Part shown: in pieces, positions 34,135-43,727 of the stretch | Numbering within the stretch: the first letter of the stretch is position 1 | Layout of the letters: each line of letters begins with the position of its first letter | Source of the DNA: Roseateles hydrophilus | GTDB taxonomy: Bacteria > Pseudomonadota > Gammaproteobacteria > Burkholderiales > Burkholderiaceae_C | Assembly: GCF_026712245.1 (NCBI RefSeq) | Contig: NZ_JAPPUY010000001.1 | Coordinates: 682,001 to 746,000, forward strand | Direction of reading: 5' to 3' | Length of the DNA stretch: 64,000 nucleotides | The notes under the pieces: generated by a model | Database searches by the model: none | What the model was told of the DNA's origin: nothing | The model's input: only the letters and a program-made list of their open reading frames with translations | Made by a program: the position numbers and the translations under genes

Positions 34135-36144
34135 TCACCGTGCTTGGGCGGAGCCGGCCGGTGCGAGGTGCTGTGCCAGGAAGGCCGCCATGCGCTCGGC
34201 GAAGTCCACCTCGTTCTTCAGCACGGCAAGGCCGTGGCCTTCGCCCGGGTAGGTCACCCACTGGGGCTCGTTGCCGGCCGCCTGCAGGGCCTCGCGCAGG
34301 CGCTTGCCGTGGGCCAGCGGCACGCGGCGGTCTTCCTCGCCGAAAGCCAGCAGCAGCGGCGCCTTGAGGCGGGCTGCCTGGAGCACGGGGGAGTTGGCCA
34401 GGATCATCCCCGCGTCGGCCTTGCCGTCGGCCACCAGTTCGGACATGCGGTAGCGCCGCATCAGGTGTGCGTCGTCGTCCACCCAGAAGGAGCCGTTCAC
34501 CAGCAGCTCCAGGTCGGTCACGGCCAGCCAGGCCACGCCGCAGCGGTACAGCGCCGGGTCGCGCACCAGGCCCATCAAGGTGCTGTAGCCGCCGTAGCTC
34601 GCACCGGCAATGCAGGCCTTGTCGCTGGCCAGGCCCTGTTTCTGCGCCCAGCGCAGCGCGTCGGCCACGTCGTCCTGCATGGCCTGGCCCCACTGGCGGA
34701 AGCCGGCCTTCATGTGCGCCTCGCCGTAGCCGGTGCTGCCGCGGAACTCCGGCTCGATGACCACGTAACCGAGCGAGGCGAGGAACTGCGCCTGGGCATG
34801 CCAGCCCCAGATGTTGCCGCGCGACCACGGGCCGCCGTGCACCAGCACCACGGCCGGCAGCGGCCCCTTGGCGGCGGGGCTGCGGGTCACCCACACCGGC
34901 AGGTCGCGCCCATCGCGGGCGGTGATGCGCTGGAAGGCCATCGCCGCCATGTCCTCGGCCTTGACGGCCTCGCGCGCGCGGCCCACCTTGCGCCAGCCCT
35001 TGCCGCCGTCCAGCGGGCCGCGATGCACCCACCACTCGCCGGGCTCGCGGTCGCTGTAGGAGTGCACCAGCACCACCATCTCGGGGCGGTCGCACTGCCG
35101 GCAGGTGACGCGGTTGACGCGTCCGGGCAGCAGGCCGTCCACCTGCTCCTGCAGCGCTTTCATGGCGTCGGTCAGCCACACGGTGGTTTCGGCCTCGGTC
35201 ACCACGCGCACGCCGCGCAGCTGGCCGTCGTTCAGCGTCATCAACTGGCCCGTGAAGTCGAAGCCCGGCGTGACGACCAGCGGCTGCTCCTCGGGCGCGC
35301 GGCGCGTGAAGTCATAGCGCGCCAGCACGCGCTGGCCGTCCTGGCCACGGGACTGCGTCACGTAGAGCGTGCCGGCACTGTCCACGCCGAACGGCGTGAA
35401 GGGGGCCTGGCCCAGCGCGGCCTCGAACAGCGGCTGCCAGTCCTCGCTGCCGGGCGCGCGCCAGGCGGCACTGATGCGGTCATCGCGCCGCGCGACGGCC
35501 ACGCGCGCCTCGCCCCGCGGGTCGGTCAGCAGGTCGACGGTGCCGGCCGGCACCTTGAAGTCCGCGCTGCGCGTGCGGCCGGTCAGGGTGTTCAGCCACA
35601 GCGGCGTCAGCGTGCGCTCGTCGTTGACGGTCACACGGCCCACCAGCACCTCCTCGCTGCCGACGCCGTCGCGCGAGCGCAGCGTGCTGAGCAGGCGGTG
35701 GTTCCAGTCCAGCAGTCCGCCCGTGGCCGGGTCGCGGACGGTGCGGGTGTTCAGCCGGCGCACCAGCTGCAGGCGCTTGGTGCCGTCGGCATTGACGGCG
35801 AACAGGCCCCCGGCGCCGCGGCCGCGGCCGCTGCCCTGCGAGAAGTCCACCGCGCTGAACACCAGCCGCCCGTCGTTGACCCAGTGCACGTTGGTGACGT
35901 CACCGTCCTCGAACTGCACCACCCGCCGCGGCTGGCCGCCGTTGATGACGTCGAACACCACCAGGCCGGCCCGTTCGGCGCCCAGCGTGCCGGTGATGGC
36001 CAGCCAGCGCCCGCTGGGCGACAGGCGAGCGTCGACGATGTCGGGTTCGCGGAAGAACACCTCGGCGGGAGGCGGCGCGGCCTGGGCACCGGCAGCCAGC
36101 AGCACAACGGTCACACAGGCCGCCCAGCGGAACACTGTCTTCAA
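34135..36144 (-). CDS. S9 family (prolyl oligopeptidase) serine peptidase, copy 2 of 3
   Basis: A 669-aa paralogue of its neighbours. The TTG start at 36144 has GAGGAG seven bases upstream and opens a signal peptide (CVTVVLLAAGAQAAPP); no ATG fits as well. The propeller begins EPDIVDARLSPSGRWLAIT. The catalytic serine is in AGASYGGYSTLMG near residue 516, with Asp in GEEDRRVPLAHG and His in YPGEGHGLA. A CRQCDRPEM cysteine pair in the propeller-hinge region is shared with the other copies (CRRCGxxDM). Conserved residues indicate an active enzyme. Confidence 0.94.
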   Translation of the reverse strand: MKTVFRWAACVTVVLLAAGAQAAPPPAEVFFREPDIVDARLSPSGRWLAITGTLGAERAGLVVFDVINGGQPRRVVQFEDGDVTNVHWVNDGRLVFSAVDFSQGSGRGRGAGGLFAVNADGTKRLQLVRRLNTRTVRDPATGGLLDWNHRLLSTLRSRDGVGSEEVLVGRVTVNDERTLTPLWLNTLTGRTRSADFKVPAGTVDLLTDPRGEARVAVARRDDRISAAWRAPGSEDWQPLFEAALGQAPFTPFGVDSAGTLYVTQSRGQDGQRVLARYDFTRRAPEEQPLVVTPGFDFTGQLMTLNDGQLRGVRVVTEAETTVWLTDAMKALQEQVDGLLPGRVNRVTCRQCDRPEMVVLVHSYSDREPGEWWVHRGPLDGGKGWRKVGRAREAVKAEDMAAMAFQRITARDGRDLPVWVTRSPAAKGPLPAVVLVHGGPWSRGNIWGWHAQAQFLASLGYVVIEPEFRGSTGYGEAHMKAGFRQWGQAMQDDVADALRWAQKQGLASDKACIAGASYGGYSTLMGLVRDPALYRCGVAWLAVTDLELLVNGSFWVDDDAHLMRRYRMSELVADGKADAGMILANSPVLQAARLKAPLLLAFGEEDRRVPLAHGKRLREALQAAGNEPQWVTYPGEGHGLAVLKNEVDFAERMAAFLAQHLAPAGSAQAR

Positions 36145-36197
36145 TCGCTTCTCCTCGTCACAGCCTTGTGGGCGGAGCGGGAGCATACGGCCAGGTG

Positions 36198-38240
36198 TCA
36201 GCGAGCTGGGGCGGTCGTGCCCGGCGCCGGGCCGCTGTTTTGCGGGGGCGGGGCCAGGTGGCGGGCCAGGAAGGTCTCGACGCGGCGGGCAAAGTCCAGC
36301 CGGTGCGCGGGCTTGCTCCAACCATGGCCTTCGCCGGGGTAGCTGACCCACTCGGGCGGCCGGCCGGCGGCGATGAGGGCGTCGCGCATGCGCGTGCCAT
36401 GGGCGAGCGGGACGCGCTGGTCCAGCTCGCCATAGGCCAGCAGCAGCGGCGCCTTCATGCGCTCGGCCAGCTTCACGGGAGAGTTCGCAGCGAGCATGGC
36501 GGCATCCTTGACAGGGTCGCCCACCAGCTCGGGCAGGGTCAGCCGGCGCGCGACGGCGCCGTCATCGGTCACCCACCACGAGCCGTTCGTCATCAGCGCC
36601 AGATCCGAAATCGCCAGCGAGGCAATGCCGCAGCGGTAGAGCTCAGGGTCTCTGGCCAGGCCCATCAGCGCGGCGTAGCCGCCATAGCTCGCGCCCACGA
36701 TGCAGGCTCGATCGCTGGCCAGACCCTGCTGCTGCGCCCATTTGAGGGTGTCCGTCACGTCGTCCTGCATGGCCTGGCCCCACTGCTTGAAGCCGGCGCG
36801 GAAGTGGGCTTCGCCGTAGCCGTCGCTGCCACGGAACTCCGGTTCGATGACCACGTAGCCGCGCGAGGCGAGGAACTGCGCCCAGGCGTTCCACTGCCAC
36901 ACCACGCCGCGCACCCACGGGCCGCCGTGCACCAGCACGACCGCGGGCAGCGGCCCCGTGGCGCCCTCGGGGCGCGTGATCCACACGGGCAGCTCGCGGC
37001 CGTCGCGGGCCTGGATGGACTGCAGGTCCAGACTGGCCATCGTCGCCGGGTCGATGTCCTCGCGCAGGCGGCCGATGGCGCGCCAGCGGCTCTCGCCGTC
37101 GCCGGGCCGGGCCTGGTAGAGCCACAGCTTGCCGGGGTCGCGGTCGCTGTACGAGTGCACGAGCGCCACCATGTCCGGCTGGCCGCAGCGGCGGCAGTCG
37201 ATGTGGTTGAGCTTGCCGGCGAGCAAGCGGTCCACCTGTGCCTGGAACTTCTTCATGCGCTCGTCCAGCCAGACGGTGGTGTGGCTGTCGACCAGCGTGC
37301 GCACGCCGAGCAGCACACCGCCCTCGCTGAGGAGGTGACCGCTGAAGTCGAAGCCTGGCGCGCGCACCAGGGGGGTGGTCGATGGCGCCCGCGTCTGCGG
37401 GTCGTAGCGTGCCAGCACGCGCTGCGCGGCGCCCGGCGGCACATGGCTGACGTACAGCGTGCCGTCATCGCCGACGCCCTCGATCGTGAAGGGCTGGTCG
37501 ATCACGGTCGTGTCGTAGAGCTGTACCCAGCCGGTCTGGTTCGGTGGCAGCCAGTGGGCCTGCACCCGGTCGTTGCGTACCGTCAGCGTCGCCCAGGCTT
37601 TGCCCTGGCGGTTCACCACCCAGCGATAGCTGCTGGCGGGGGCGGTCGTGGCGTAGGCGTGCGTTGCACCGGTGTTGACGTTGAGCCAGACCGGGTTCTC
37701 CGCGTAGATGCCCCCGATGCCGCCGGTTTCGGCGAGCAGCACGCGGTCGTTGGCCTCGCCTGGCCGCAGTTCGGGCACCAGCAGCAGGCGGTGGTTCCAG
37801 CTCAGGCTGTCAGTGTGGCTGCTATCGGTGTTGATGAAGTTGTGCGTTTGGCGCACCAGCATGCGCATGCGCGAGCCGTCGACATTCACGGCGAACAAGC
37901 CCGGCGCGCGGTGGTGGCTGCCGCTGGCCTCGCCGAGGTCGGTCAGGCTGAACAGCAGGCGCTCCTCGTTGGCCCAGCGCACCTGCACCACATCCGAACT
38001 CTGCGAGCCCACGACGCGTTTCAGCGGGCCGCCAGGCGCCAGGTCCATCACGACCAGGCCGACGCGGGCTGCGCCCTTGGCTGATGTGATGGCGAGCCGC
38101 TTGCCCGAGGGCGACAACACGGCTTCGGCGATGTCGGGGTCATTGAAAAAGCTCGCGGCCGGTGGCGGAGCGGCCTGCGCGAAGGCACTCAGGGTCAGCA
38201 GCAGGGCGGTCGTCAGGGCCTGGTGGGAACGCCGAATCAT
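36198..38240 (-). CDS. S9 family (prolyl oligopeptidase) serine peptidase, copy 1 of 3
   Basis: First and longest copy, 680 aa. ATG at 38240 has GAGGAG just upstream and starts a signal peptide (ALTTALLLTLSAFAQAAPP). The propeller starts DPDIAEAVLSPSGKRLAIT. Catalytic residues: Ser in VGASYGGYAALMG near 517, Asp in GELDQRVPLAHG, His in YPGEGHGWS. The three copies share the hinge cysteine pair CRRCG and near-identical stretches around the active site, consistent with tandem duplication. A 12-base palindrome (38259-38270) lies upstream. Confidence 0.94.
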   Translation of the reverse strand: MIRRSHQALTTALLLTLSAFAQAAPPPAASFFNDPDIAEAVLSPSGKRLAITSAKGAARVGLVVMDLAPGGPLKRVVGSQSSDVVQVRWANEERLLFSLTDLGEASGSHHRAPGLFAVNVDGSRMRMLVRQTHNFINTDSSHTDSLSWNHRLLLVPELRPGEANDRVLLAETGGIGGIYAENPVWLNVNTGATHAYATTAPASSYRWVVNRQGKAWATLTVRNDRVQAHWLPPNQTGWVQLYDTTVIDQPFTIEGVGDDGTLYVSHVPPGAAQRVLARYDPQTRAPSTTPLVRAPGFDFSGHLLSEGGVLLGVRTLVDSHTTVWLDERMKKFQAQVDRLLAGKLNHIDCRRCGQPDMVALVHSYSDRDPGKLWLYQARPGDGESRWRAIGRLREDIDPATMASLDLQSIQARDGRELPVWITRPEGATGPLPAVVLVHGGPWVRGVVWQWNAWAQFLASRGYVVIEPEFRGSDGYGEAHFRAGFKQWGQAMQDDVTDTLKWAQQQGLASDRACIVGASYGGYAALMGLARDPELYRCGIASLAISDLALMTNGSWWVTDDGAVARRLTLPELVGDPVKDAAMLAANSPVKLAERMKAPLLLAYGELDQRVPLAHGTRMRDALIAAGRPPEWVSYPGEGHGWSKPAHRLDFARRVETFLARHLAPPPQNSGPAPGTTAPAR

Positions 38241-38258
38241 GGTCTCCTCATGGTGCTG

Positions 38259-38270
38259 GATAGCGCTATC
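38259..38270. promoter_or_regulatory. 12-base palindrome upstream of the S9 peptidase cluster
   Basis: GATAGCGCTATC is a perfect palindrome 18 bases upstream of the first S9 start, in the region shared with divergent nadB. It could be a dimeric repressor site; no regulator gene for it is evident. Confidence 0.3.
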
Positions 38271-38372
38271 TTTTGGGGGAGCATAGTTCGGTTTGGCGCG
38301 TAGCCAGGCTGGTTGAGTTGGCAATCCTCACATCGCCGGACACGCAGCGCCGCTGCGGGACAATCCGCCGCC

Positions 38373-39977
38373 ATGACTGCTGTTCCCCAGGACGACGCTC
38401 CCGTCGTCATCATCGGCGCCGGGCTGGCCGGTTTGACCGTGGCCCTGCACCTGGCCGACACCGTGCCCGTCGTCGTGCTCGCCAAGCGCGAACTGACCGA
38501 AGCCGCCACCGCCTGGGCGCAGGGCGGCATCGTCGGCGTGCTGGGCAGCGACGACTCCATCGACAGCCATGTGCGCGACACGCAGGATGCCGGTGCCGGC
38601 CTCGTCGACGAAGGCACGGCCCGCTTCATCGCCGAGCGCAGCGCGGCGGCCGTGGGCTGGCTGGTGGAGCAGGGCGTGCCGTTCACGCCCGACGACACCG
38701 GCCCCATGGGCCTGCACCTCACGCGCGAGGGCGGCCATGCGGTGCGCCGCATCGCCCACGCGGCCGACGCCACCGGCAAGGCCATCCACGACCAGTTGCT
38801 GGCCGTGGCGCGACGCCACCCCAACATCCGGCTGCTGGAGCGCTGGATGGCGGTGGACCTGATCACCTCGCGCCATGTGCAGCGCGACGAGCCGCCGCGC
38901 GTCTACGGCGTCTACGCGCTGGACATCGACACCCAGCGCGTCGAGACGCTGGCCGCACGCGCCGTCGTGCTGGCTACCGGCGGCGCTGGCAAGGTCTACC
39001 GCTACACGACCAACCCCGACACGTCGACGGGCGACGGCATCGCGATGGCCTGGCGCGCCGGCTGCCGCGTCGCGAACATGGAGTTCATCCAGTTCCACCC
39101 GACCTGCCTGTACCACCCGCAGGAACGCAGCTTCCTCATCACCGAGGCGCTGCGCGGCGAGGGCGGCCACCTGAAGTTGCCCGACGGCACGCGCTTCATG
39201 GCTGCGCATGACGAGCGCATGGAGCTGGCGCCGCGCGACATCGTCGCCCGTGCCATCGACTTCGAGATGAAGAAGCACGGCCTGGACCATGTGTGGCTGG
39301 ACGCCACGCACCTGGGCGAGGCTTTCCTCATCGAGCACTTCCCCACCATCCATGCGCGCTGCCTGAAGCTGGGCATCGACATCGCGCGGCAACCCATCCC
39401 CGTCGTGCCGGCCGTGCACTTCACGTGCGGCGGCGCGGTGACTGACCTGAGCGGCCGCTGCGACCTGCCGGGGCTGTATGCCGTCGGTGAGACCGGCTAC
39501 ACGGGCCTGCATGGCGCCAACCGGCTGGCGAGCAACTCACTGCTGGAATGCGTGGTGCTGGGCCAGACCTGCGCCAGCGACATCCTCGGCCAACCGCCTC
39601 AGCCCGCCGCACCGCTGCCGGCCTGGGACGAGAGCCAGGTCGAGAATGCCGACGAGCAGGTCGTCATTGCCCACAACTGGGACGAGCTGCGCCTGCTGAT
39701 GTGGAACTACGTCGGCATCGTGCGCACCACCAAGCGGCTGGAGCGCGCGCTGCACCGCATCGAGCTGCTGCGCGGCGAGATCGACGATTACTACGGGTCC
39801 TTCCGCGTCACGCGCGATCTGCTGGAGCTGCGAAACCTCGTCGACTGCGCCGAGCTCATCGTCAAGTCCGCGCTGATGCGCCACGAAAGCCGTGGCCTGC
39901 ACTACAGCCGCGACTACCCGCAGACGCTGCCGGTGAGCTTCCCGACGGTGTTGATCAGCGAGCGCCGGCGCCGTTAG
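38373..39977 (+). CDS. nadB: L-aspartate oxidase
   Basis: First enzyme of de novo NAD synthesis, a flavoprotein oxidising L-aspartate to iminoaspartate. The 534-aa protein has an N-terminal FAD motif ([18 protein letters not shown]), the fumarate-reductase-like active region ([20 protein letters not shown]) and the FAD-closing segment ([26 protein letters not shown]), then the C-terminal helical domain. ATG at 38373 starts the family N-terminus. Its product goes to NadA, encoded at 41612-42712 on the other strand. The last four bases overlap the stop of the RHH gene. Confidence 0.97.
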   Translation: MTAVPQDDAPVVIIGAGLAGLTVALHLADTVPVVVLAKRELTEAATAWAQGGIVGVLGSDDSIDSHVRDTQDAGAGLVDEGTARFIAERSAAAVGWLVEQGVPFTPDDTGPMGLHLTREGGHAVRRIAHAADATGKAIHDQLLAVARRHPNIRLLERWMAVDLITSRHVQRDEPPRVYGVYALDIDTQRVETLAARAVVLATGGAGKVYRYTTNPDTSTGDGIAMAWRAGCRVANMEFIQFHPTCLYHPQERSFLITEALRGEGGHLKLPDGTRFMAAHDERMELAPRDIVARAIDFEMKKHGLDHVWLDATHLGEAFLIEHFPTIHARCLKLGIDIARQPIPVVPAVHFTCGGAVTDLSGRCDLPGLYAVGETGYTGLHGANRLASNSLLECVVLGQTCASDILGQPPQPAAPLPAWDESQVENADEQVVIAHNWDELRLLMWNYVGIVRTTKRLERALHRIELLRGEIDDYYGSFRVTRDLLELRNLVDCAELIVKSALMRHESRGLHYSRDYPQTLPVSFPTVLISERRRR

Positions 39978-40195
39978 GCGTCGCCGGCTTCTGGGTCAGG
40001 CTCGGCTGCCGGCCGCCCGCGCTTGGGCGCCGGGCTGCTGGCCGGCTTGATGCCGCGCCGCGCCAGCGCGTCGCGCAGCAGGTACTCGATCTGCGCGTTG
40101 GCCGAGCGCAGCTCCTGTGCGGCCAGGCGCTCGATCTGGGCCCACAGCGCCGGGTCCAGCCGCAGCGCGAAGCTCTTCTTGTCAGGGCTGGCCAT
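39974..40195 (-). CDS. Arc-like ribbon-helix-helix DNA-binding protein
   Basis: A 73-aa protein whose first 50 residues fit the Arc/MetJ fold: strand [20 protein letters not shown], then a helix-turn-helix with [18 protein letters not shown]. The tail is Pro/Arg/Ala-rich ([13 protein letters not shown]). Proteins of this type bind short palindromes as dimers of dimers. It is 42 bases downstream of the stomatin-like gene and read in the same direction. The obvious candidate target is the 16-base palindrome at 41143-41158 just before that gene; autoregulation is inferred. Confidence 0.85.
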   Translation of the reverse strand: MASPDKKSFALRLDPALWAQIERLAAQELRSANAQIEYLLRDALARRGIKPASSPAPKRGRPAAEPDPEAGDA

Positions 40196-40237
40196 AGCGC
40201 ATCCCGACAGCTTGCGGGCCGAGACGGGGCGAGAGGC

Positions 40238-41128
40238 TCATGAATACAGCGTGCCGGCGTTGACGATGGGCTGCGTGTCCTTGTCGGAGCACAGCACCAC
40301 CAGCAGGTTGGACACCATGGCCGCCTTGCGCTCGTCGTCCAGCTCCACGATGTCGCGCTCCGACAGGCCGCGCAAGGCCTCTTCCACCATGCTCACCGCG
40401 CCCTGCACGATCTTCTTGCGGGCGCTGATGATGGCCTCGGCCTGCTGGCGGCGCAGCATGACCTGGGCGATCTCCTGCGCGTAGGCGAGGTGGGTGATCT
40501 TGGCGTCCAGCACGCGCACACCGGCCTCGGCGAAGCGGGCCTGCAGCTCGTGCACCAGCGCGGCCGCGACCTCGTCCTGCCCGGCACGCAACGTGGTCTC
40601 GCCGACGCTCAGGTCCTCGCCGTCGTCATAGGCGTACTGCGAGGCCAGGTGGCGCATGGCGGCTTCGGCCTGGATGCCCACATAGGCCTCGTAGTCGTCC
40701 ACCTCGAACACCGCGCGGGCGCTGTCTTCCACGCGCCAGACGACGGCCACGCCGATCTCAATGGGATTGCCGCGCTTGTCGTTGACCTTGATGGTCGGCG
40801 CATTGAGGTTGCGTGCGCGCAGCGAGATGCGGCGCTTGACGGCGAAGGGGTTGGCCCAGCGCAGGCCCTCGGCGCGGTCGGTGCCGGTGTAGCGGCCGAA
40901 CAGCGTCAGGATGCGGCCCTCGTTGGGCTGCTGCATGTACAGGCCCGCGAACATCAGCACGGCCGCCACGATCAGCAGCACACCGAGCAGCATCACCACC
41001 GGCTGGCCACGGCCGGCCCACAGCACCAGCGGGCCCAGCACCAGCAGCCCCAGGCCGCCCAGGATGGCGAGATAGCCACTGGTGGTGCTGGCCGCCGTCT
41101 CCTGGCGCTGCGCGTTCGTCTGAATCAT
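40238..41128 (-). CDS. Stomatin/prohibitin-like SPFH (band 7) membrane protein
   Basis: A 296-aa protein with two adjacent hydrophobic segments (about 19-35 and 42-62) and an SPFH domain (about 65-230: [17 protein letters not shown] to [19 protein letters not shown]), then a short helical C-terminus ending IVNAGTLYS. Such proteins form oligomeric rings in membrane microdomains and often guard proteases or channels. The second of two adjacent ATGs is taken, giving five bases to AGGAGG; the first leaves only two. A palindrome covers the promoter region and an RHH regulator gene follows, so the pair looks like an autoregulated unit. Confidence 0.9.
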   Translation of the reverse strand: MIQTNAQRQETAASTTSGYLAILGGLGLLVLGPLVLWAGRGQPVVMLLGVLLIVAAVLMFAGLYMQQPNEGRILTLFGRYTGTDRAEGLRWANPFAVKRRISLRARNLNAPTIKVNDKRGNPIEIGVAVVWRVEDSARAVFEVDDYEAYVGIQAEAAMRHLASQYAYDDGEDLSVGETTLRAGQDEVAAALVHELQARFAEAGVRVLDAKITHLAYAQEIAQVMLRRQQAEAIISARKKIVQGAVSMVEEALRGLSERDIVELDDERKAAMVSNLLVVLCSDKDTQPIVNAGTLYS

Positions 41129-41142
41129 CATGGCCTCCTGTA

Positions 41143-41158
41143 AAAGTGATATCACTTT
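41143..41158. promoter_or_regulatory. 16-base perfect palindrome, probable operator of the SPFH-RHH operon
   Basis: AAAGTGATATCACTTT is perfectly self-complementary and AT-rich in a GC-rich genome. It lies 14 bases before the SPFH start codon, where a bound protein would block transcription. The RHH protein encoded in the same operon is the natural candidate to bind it. Confidence 0.6.
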
Positions 41159-41193
41159 AATTGCATTTCGAAGGCGATTGCAAGGGGCGGGCG

Positions 41194-41217
41194 AAAAAAA
41201 GCCCGCAGCTTGCGGGC
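41194..41217 (-). terminator. Intrinsic terminator after the ComFB gene
   Basis: On the minus strand GCCCGCA-AGC-TGCGGGC is followed by seven T. It lies 33 bases after the ComFB stop and before the SPFH promoter, separating the two units. Confidence 0.88.
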
Positions 41218-41249
41218 GTGGTCGCAGAGGCTCAGCGCCAGGCGTCAGT

Positions 41250-41540
41250 TCAGGCGCGCGCTCGCAGCGCGGTGCGGGCCTGCACGAAGTTGAAGGCGTA
41301 GCTCACCGCATCGGCGATGGCGGTGTCGATCTCGTGGCGCTCGTGTTCGGTCAGGTAGAAGCTGAAGTCCACCTCGTGGCGGATGTAGCGCGGCGTCAGG
41401 CGGTTCAGCGCCACGCAGGCCACGTCGCACAGCAGGTCGTTGCTGGCGGCGATCTCGGGGTGGGCCTCGGCGGCGTCCATCACGGCGGCGAAGACCTCGC
41501 GCTCGTGGTGGTTGTACAGGGAGCTGAAATCGGCGGGCAT
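41250..41540 (-). CDS. ComFB-family protein
   Basis: A 96-aa soluble protein of the ComFB (late competence protein) family. The hallmark is NHHEREVFAAVMDAAE followed by the LCDVACVALNRLTPRYIRHEVDF core. Many members carry a CxxC pair that is only partly kept here (LLCDVAC, Cys56/Cys60). Family members have been linked to cyclic-dinucleotide signalling in other phyla; nothing in this sequence shows ligand choice. AAAGG lies seven bases before the ATG. It is bounded by its own terminator and by nadA downstream of a gap, so it is probably expressed alone. Confidence 0.8.
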   Translation of the reverse strand: MPADFSSLYNHHEREVFAAVMDAAEAHPEIAASNDLLCDVACVALNRLTPRYIRHEVDFSFYLTEHERHEIDTAIADAVSYAFNFVQARTALRARA

Positions 41541-41611
41541 GGGCGGCCTTTCTGGGTCAGGAACGATGCGCGGTTATAGCGCCGCGCGGTGGCGGCCTCC
41601 ACTGTCCCAGA

Positions 41612-42712
41612 TCAAGCCGCGCCGATGCCCGGGGTCATCCCGGAGGCCTGGGCCTTGCGGGCGGCCGTGAAGTCCAGCATGCGGTTGATGCAGCGCTGCG
41701 CCTTCACGCGGGTGGGCTCGTCCACGTGGATCTCTGGCGTGCCGCGCTCCAGGCACTGCACCAGGTTGAGCAGACCGTTCATGGCCATCCACGGGCAGTG
41801 CGCGCAGCTCTTGCAGGTGGCGCTGTTGCCGGCGGTGGGCGCCTCGATCAGCGTCTTGTGCGGCGCCAGCTGGCGCATGCGGTGCAGGATGCCGTTGTCG
41901 GTGGCCACGATGTATTCCTGCGCCGTGCCCTCGACGACGGCCTTGATGAGGGCCGACGTGGAGCCCACCACATGGGCCATGTCGACGACGCTCTTGGGAG
42001 ACTCGGGGTGGACAAGAATCTGGGCGTTCGGGTGCTGCTCGCGCAGCAGCTCCAGCTCCAGCCCCTTGAACTCGTCGTGCACGATGCAGGCGCCGTTCCA
42101 CATCAGCATGTCCGCGCCGGTCTGCTCCTGGATGTAGCGGCCCAGGTGCCGGTCGGGCGCCCACAGGATCTTCTGGCCCTTGGCGTGCAGGTCGGACACG
42201 ATCTCCAGCGCGCAGGAGCTCGTCACCATCCAGTCGGCGCGCGCCTTCACGGCGGCGCTGGTGTTGGCGTAGACGACGACCTGCCGGTCGGGGTGCGCGT
42301 CGCAAAAACGCGCGAAGTCGTCGGCCGGGCAGCCCAGGTCCAGCGAGCAGGTGGCGTCCAGGTCGGGCATCAGCACGCGTTTCTCAGGGCTGAGGATCTT
42401 GGCCGTCTCGCCCATGAAGCGCACGCCGGCGACGACCAGCGTCTGCGCCGCGTGGTCGCGGCCGAAGCGGGCCATCTCCAGCGAGTCCGACACGATGCCG
42501 CCGGTGGCCAGCGCCAGGTCCTGCAGCGGGCCGTCCACGTAGTAGTGCGCCACCAGCACGGCGTTGTGCGCCTTCAGCAGTTCGGCAGCGCGTTCGGTGA
42601 GGGTCTGGCGCTCGGGCGCCGTCAGCGGGGCGGGCACCTTGGCCCAGGCGTGGGCGGTGGAGCAGGCGCCGGCGGCATCCTGCTTGGTGTAGTCGAACAG
42701 CTGTTGTTCCAT
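41612..42712 (-). CDS. nadA: Quinolinate synthase
   Basis: [4Fe-4S] enzyme condensing iminoaspartate with dihydroxyacetone phosphate to quinolinate. The 366-aa protein keeps the cluster cysteines: one in [11 protein letters not shown], and one in the [13 protein letters not shown] segment; Ser/His substrate-binding motifs ([24 protein letters not shown]) are present. ATG at 42712 (MEQQLFDY) is used; an upstream in-frame start would add 26 residues without family support. It works with nadB, transcribed toward it from 38373, though three unrelated genes lie between. Confidence 0.96.
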   Translation of the reverse strand: MEQQLFDYTKQDAAGACSTAHAWAKVPAPLTAPERQTLTERAAELLKAHNAVLVAHYYVDGPLQDLALATGGIVSDSLEMARFGRDHAAQTLVVAGVRFMGETAKILSPEKRVLMPDLDATCSLDLGCPADDFARFCDAHPDRQVVVYANTSAAVKARADWMVTSSCALEIVSDLHAKGQKILWAPDRHLGRYIQEQTGADMLMWNGACIVHDEFKGLELELLREQHPNAQILVHPESPKSVVDMAHVVGSTSALIKAVVEGTAQEYIVATDNGILHRMRQLAPHKTLIEAPTAGNSATCKSCAHCPWMAMNGLLNLVQCLERGTPEIHVDEPTRVKAQRCINRMLDFTAARKAQASGMTPGIGAA

Positions 42713-42835
42713 AAGGGGCTTGGCAGGTGAGAGCAGCGCGCTGCGCCGAGCCCGCGGGGCTGGCTGCAGTCGGCGTGTGTCAGTGGGCATGATTGTCGAC
42801 GCCCCGGCGATGACGGCATGGCGTCGACGTGGAAT

Positions 42836-43693
42836 TCAGGCCTCGGCGAAGAAGCGGCTCGGCGGCATGCCCACGGTGCGCGTCACCATCGCCGTGAAGG
42901 CGCTGGCGCTGGCGTAGCCCAGCTCGGCGGCGATGTGGCTCATGGGCCGGCCGCGGGCGGCGAGCGTCAAGGCGTGGGCCAGCAGCAGTTGCGAGCGCCA
43001 TTGCGCGAAGCTGGTGCCCAGTTGCTCGCGGAACAGCCGGCTCAGGGTGCGCGGGCTGTAGCCGGCGTCGGCCGCCCAGTCCTCCAGCCCGGCATGGCGA
43101 CCGGGCTCGCGCAGCATGGCTTCGCACAGCGATCTCAGGCGTGCGTCCCGCGGCAGCGGCATGCCCAGCGAGAGTGCTCGGGCGCGCTGCAGCTCGTGCA
43201 CCACCAGCGCCTGCAGGCCGCGGCGCCGGGCCGCGTCGTCCGCTGTCTCTGGCGGGCAGGGGTCGGCATCGATGGGCAGGGCCAGCGTCAGCTCGCGCAG
43301 CAGCGGCGACACCTCGAGAACTCGGCTTTGCAGCCACAGCGCACCGTCAAGCAGTTCGCAGCGCATGTAGAGCGTCAGCAGGTCGGCGCGCTCGATGGCC
43401 GTGACGGCATGCTCCAGGCGCGCAGGAATCCAGACCGCCCGTGACGGCGGCACGATGAAGGTGGATTGCTCGGTGTCCACCCGCACCGCGCCGCTGACCG
43501 AGAACACCAGCTGGCCCCAGTCGTGGTGGTGGGGCTGGATGTCGGTCAAGTGCGCCAGCACCCGGCGGTTCGCCCGCATCGGGCGCTCGTCACTCGGGTC
43601 GCGCCGCTCGGGTTGGTAGGAGAGTTCGCCGGCACGTGTTCGCAGCACCAGGGGCGCAGACGGGGCGCGCGGTCGGTGGAGCTCAGGCGTCAT
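42836..43693 (-). CDS. AraC-family regulator with cupin sensor domain
   Basis: A 285-aa transcription factor. The N-terminal half is cupin-like (HHHDWGQLVFSVSGAVRV, then VPPSRAVWIPARLEHAV). The C-terminal HTH_18 domain shows LEDWAADAGYSPRTLSRLFRE and ISHI/MSHIAAELGYASASAFTAMV as its two DNA-reading units. It is divergent from the MFS exporter gene with 71 bases between, containing the inverted repeat CGATAG-N11-CTATCG, so it most likely controls that transporter in response to a small ligand. Confidence 0.92.
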   Translation of the reverse strand: MTPELHRPRAPSAPLVLRTRAGELSYQPERRDPSDERPMRANRRVLAHLTDIQPHHHDWGQLVFSVSGAVRVDTEQSTFIVPPSRAVWIPARLEHAVTAIERADLLTLYMRCELLDGALWLQSRVLEVSPLLRELTLALPIDADPCPPETADDAARRRGLQALVVHELQRARALSLGMPLPRDARLRSLCEAMLREPGRHAGLEDWAADAGYSPRTLSRLFREQLGTSFAQWRSQLLLAHALTLAARGRPMSHIAAELGYASASAFTAMVTRTVGMPPSRFFAEA

Positions 43694-43704
43694 TGGCGGG
43701 AAAT

Positions 43705-43727
43705 CGATAGAACTTGACGGGCTATCG
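43705..43727. promoter_or_regulatory. Inverted repeat between AraC regulator and MFS exporter
   Basis: CGATAG and CTATCG are separated by 11 bases (17 centre to centre), with a TTGACG -35-like element between them on the plus strand. This fits a regulator site in the shared divergent promoter. AraC proteins more often use direct repeats, so the call is cautious. Confidence 0.4.

Noticed and set aside
34124-34140. A repeated GGCAAT-N-CTCAC motif, near 34125 and 38320, as a shared regulatory site of the S9 peptidase genes.
   Set aside because: One copy lies at the 3' end of a gene and the other in an intergenic region; different contexts and short length make coincidence likely.
39964-39988. 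GCCGGCG/CGCCGGC hairpin at the convergent nadB/RHH stops as a bidirectional terminator.
   Set aside because: The loop is 11 bases, there is only a TTCT tail on one side, and stems of this kind are frequent by chance at 70% GC.
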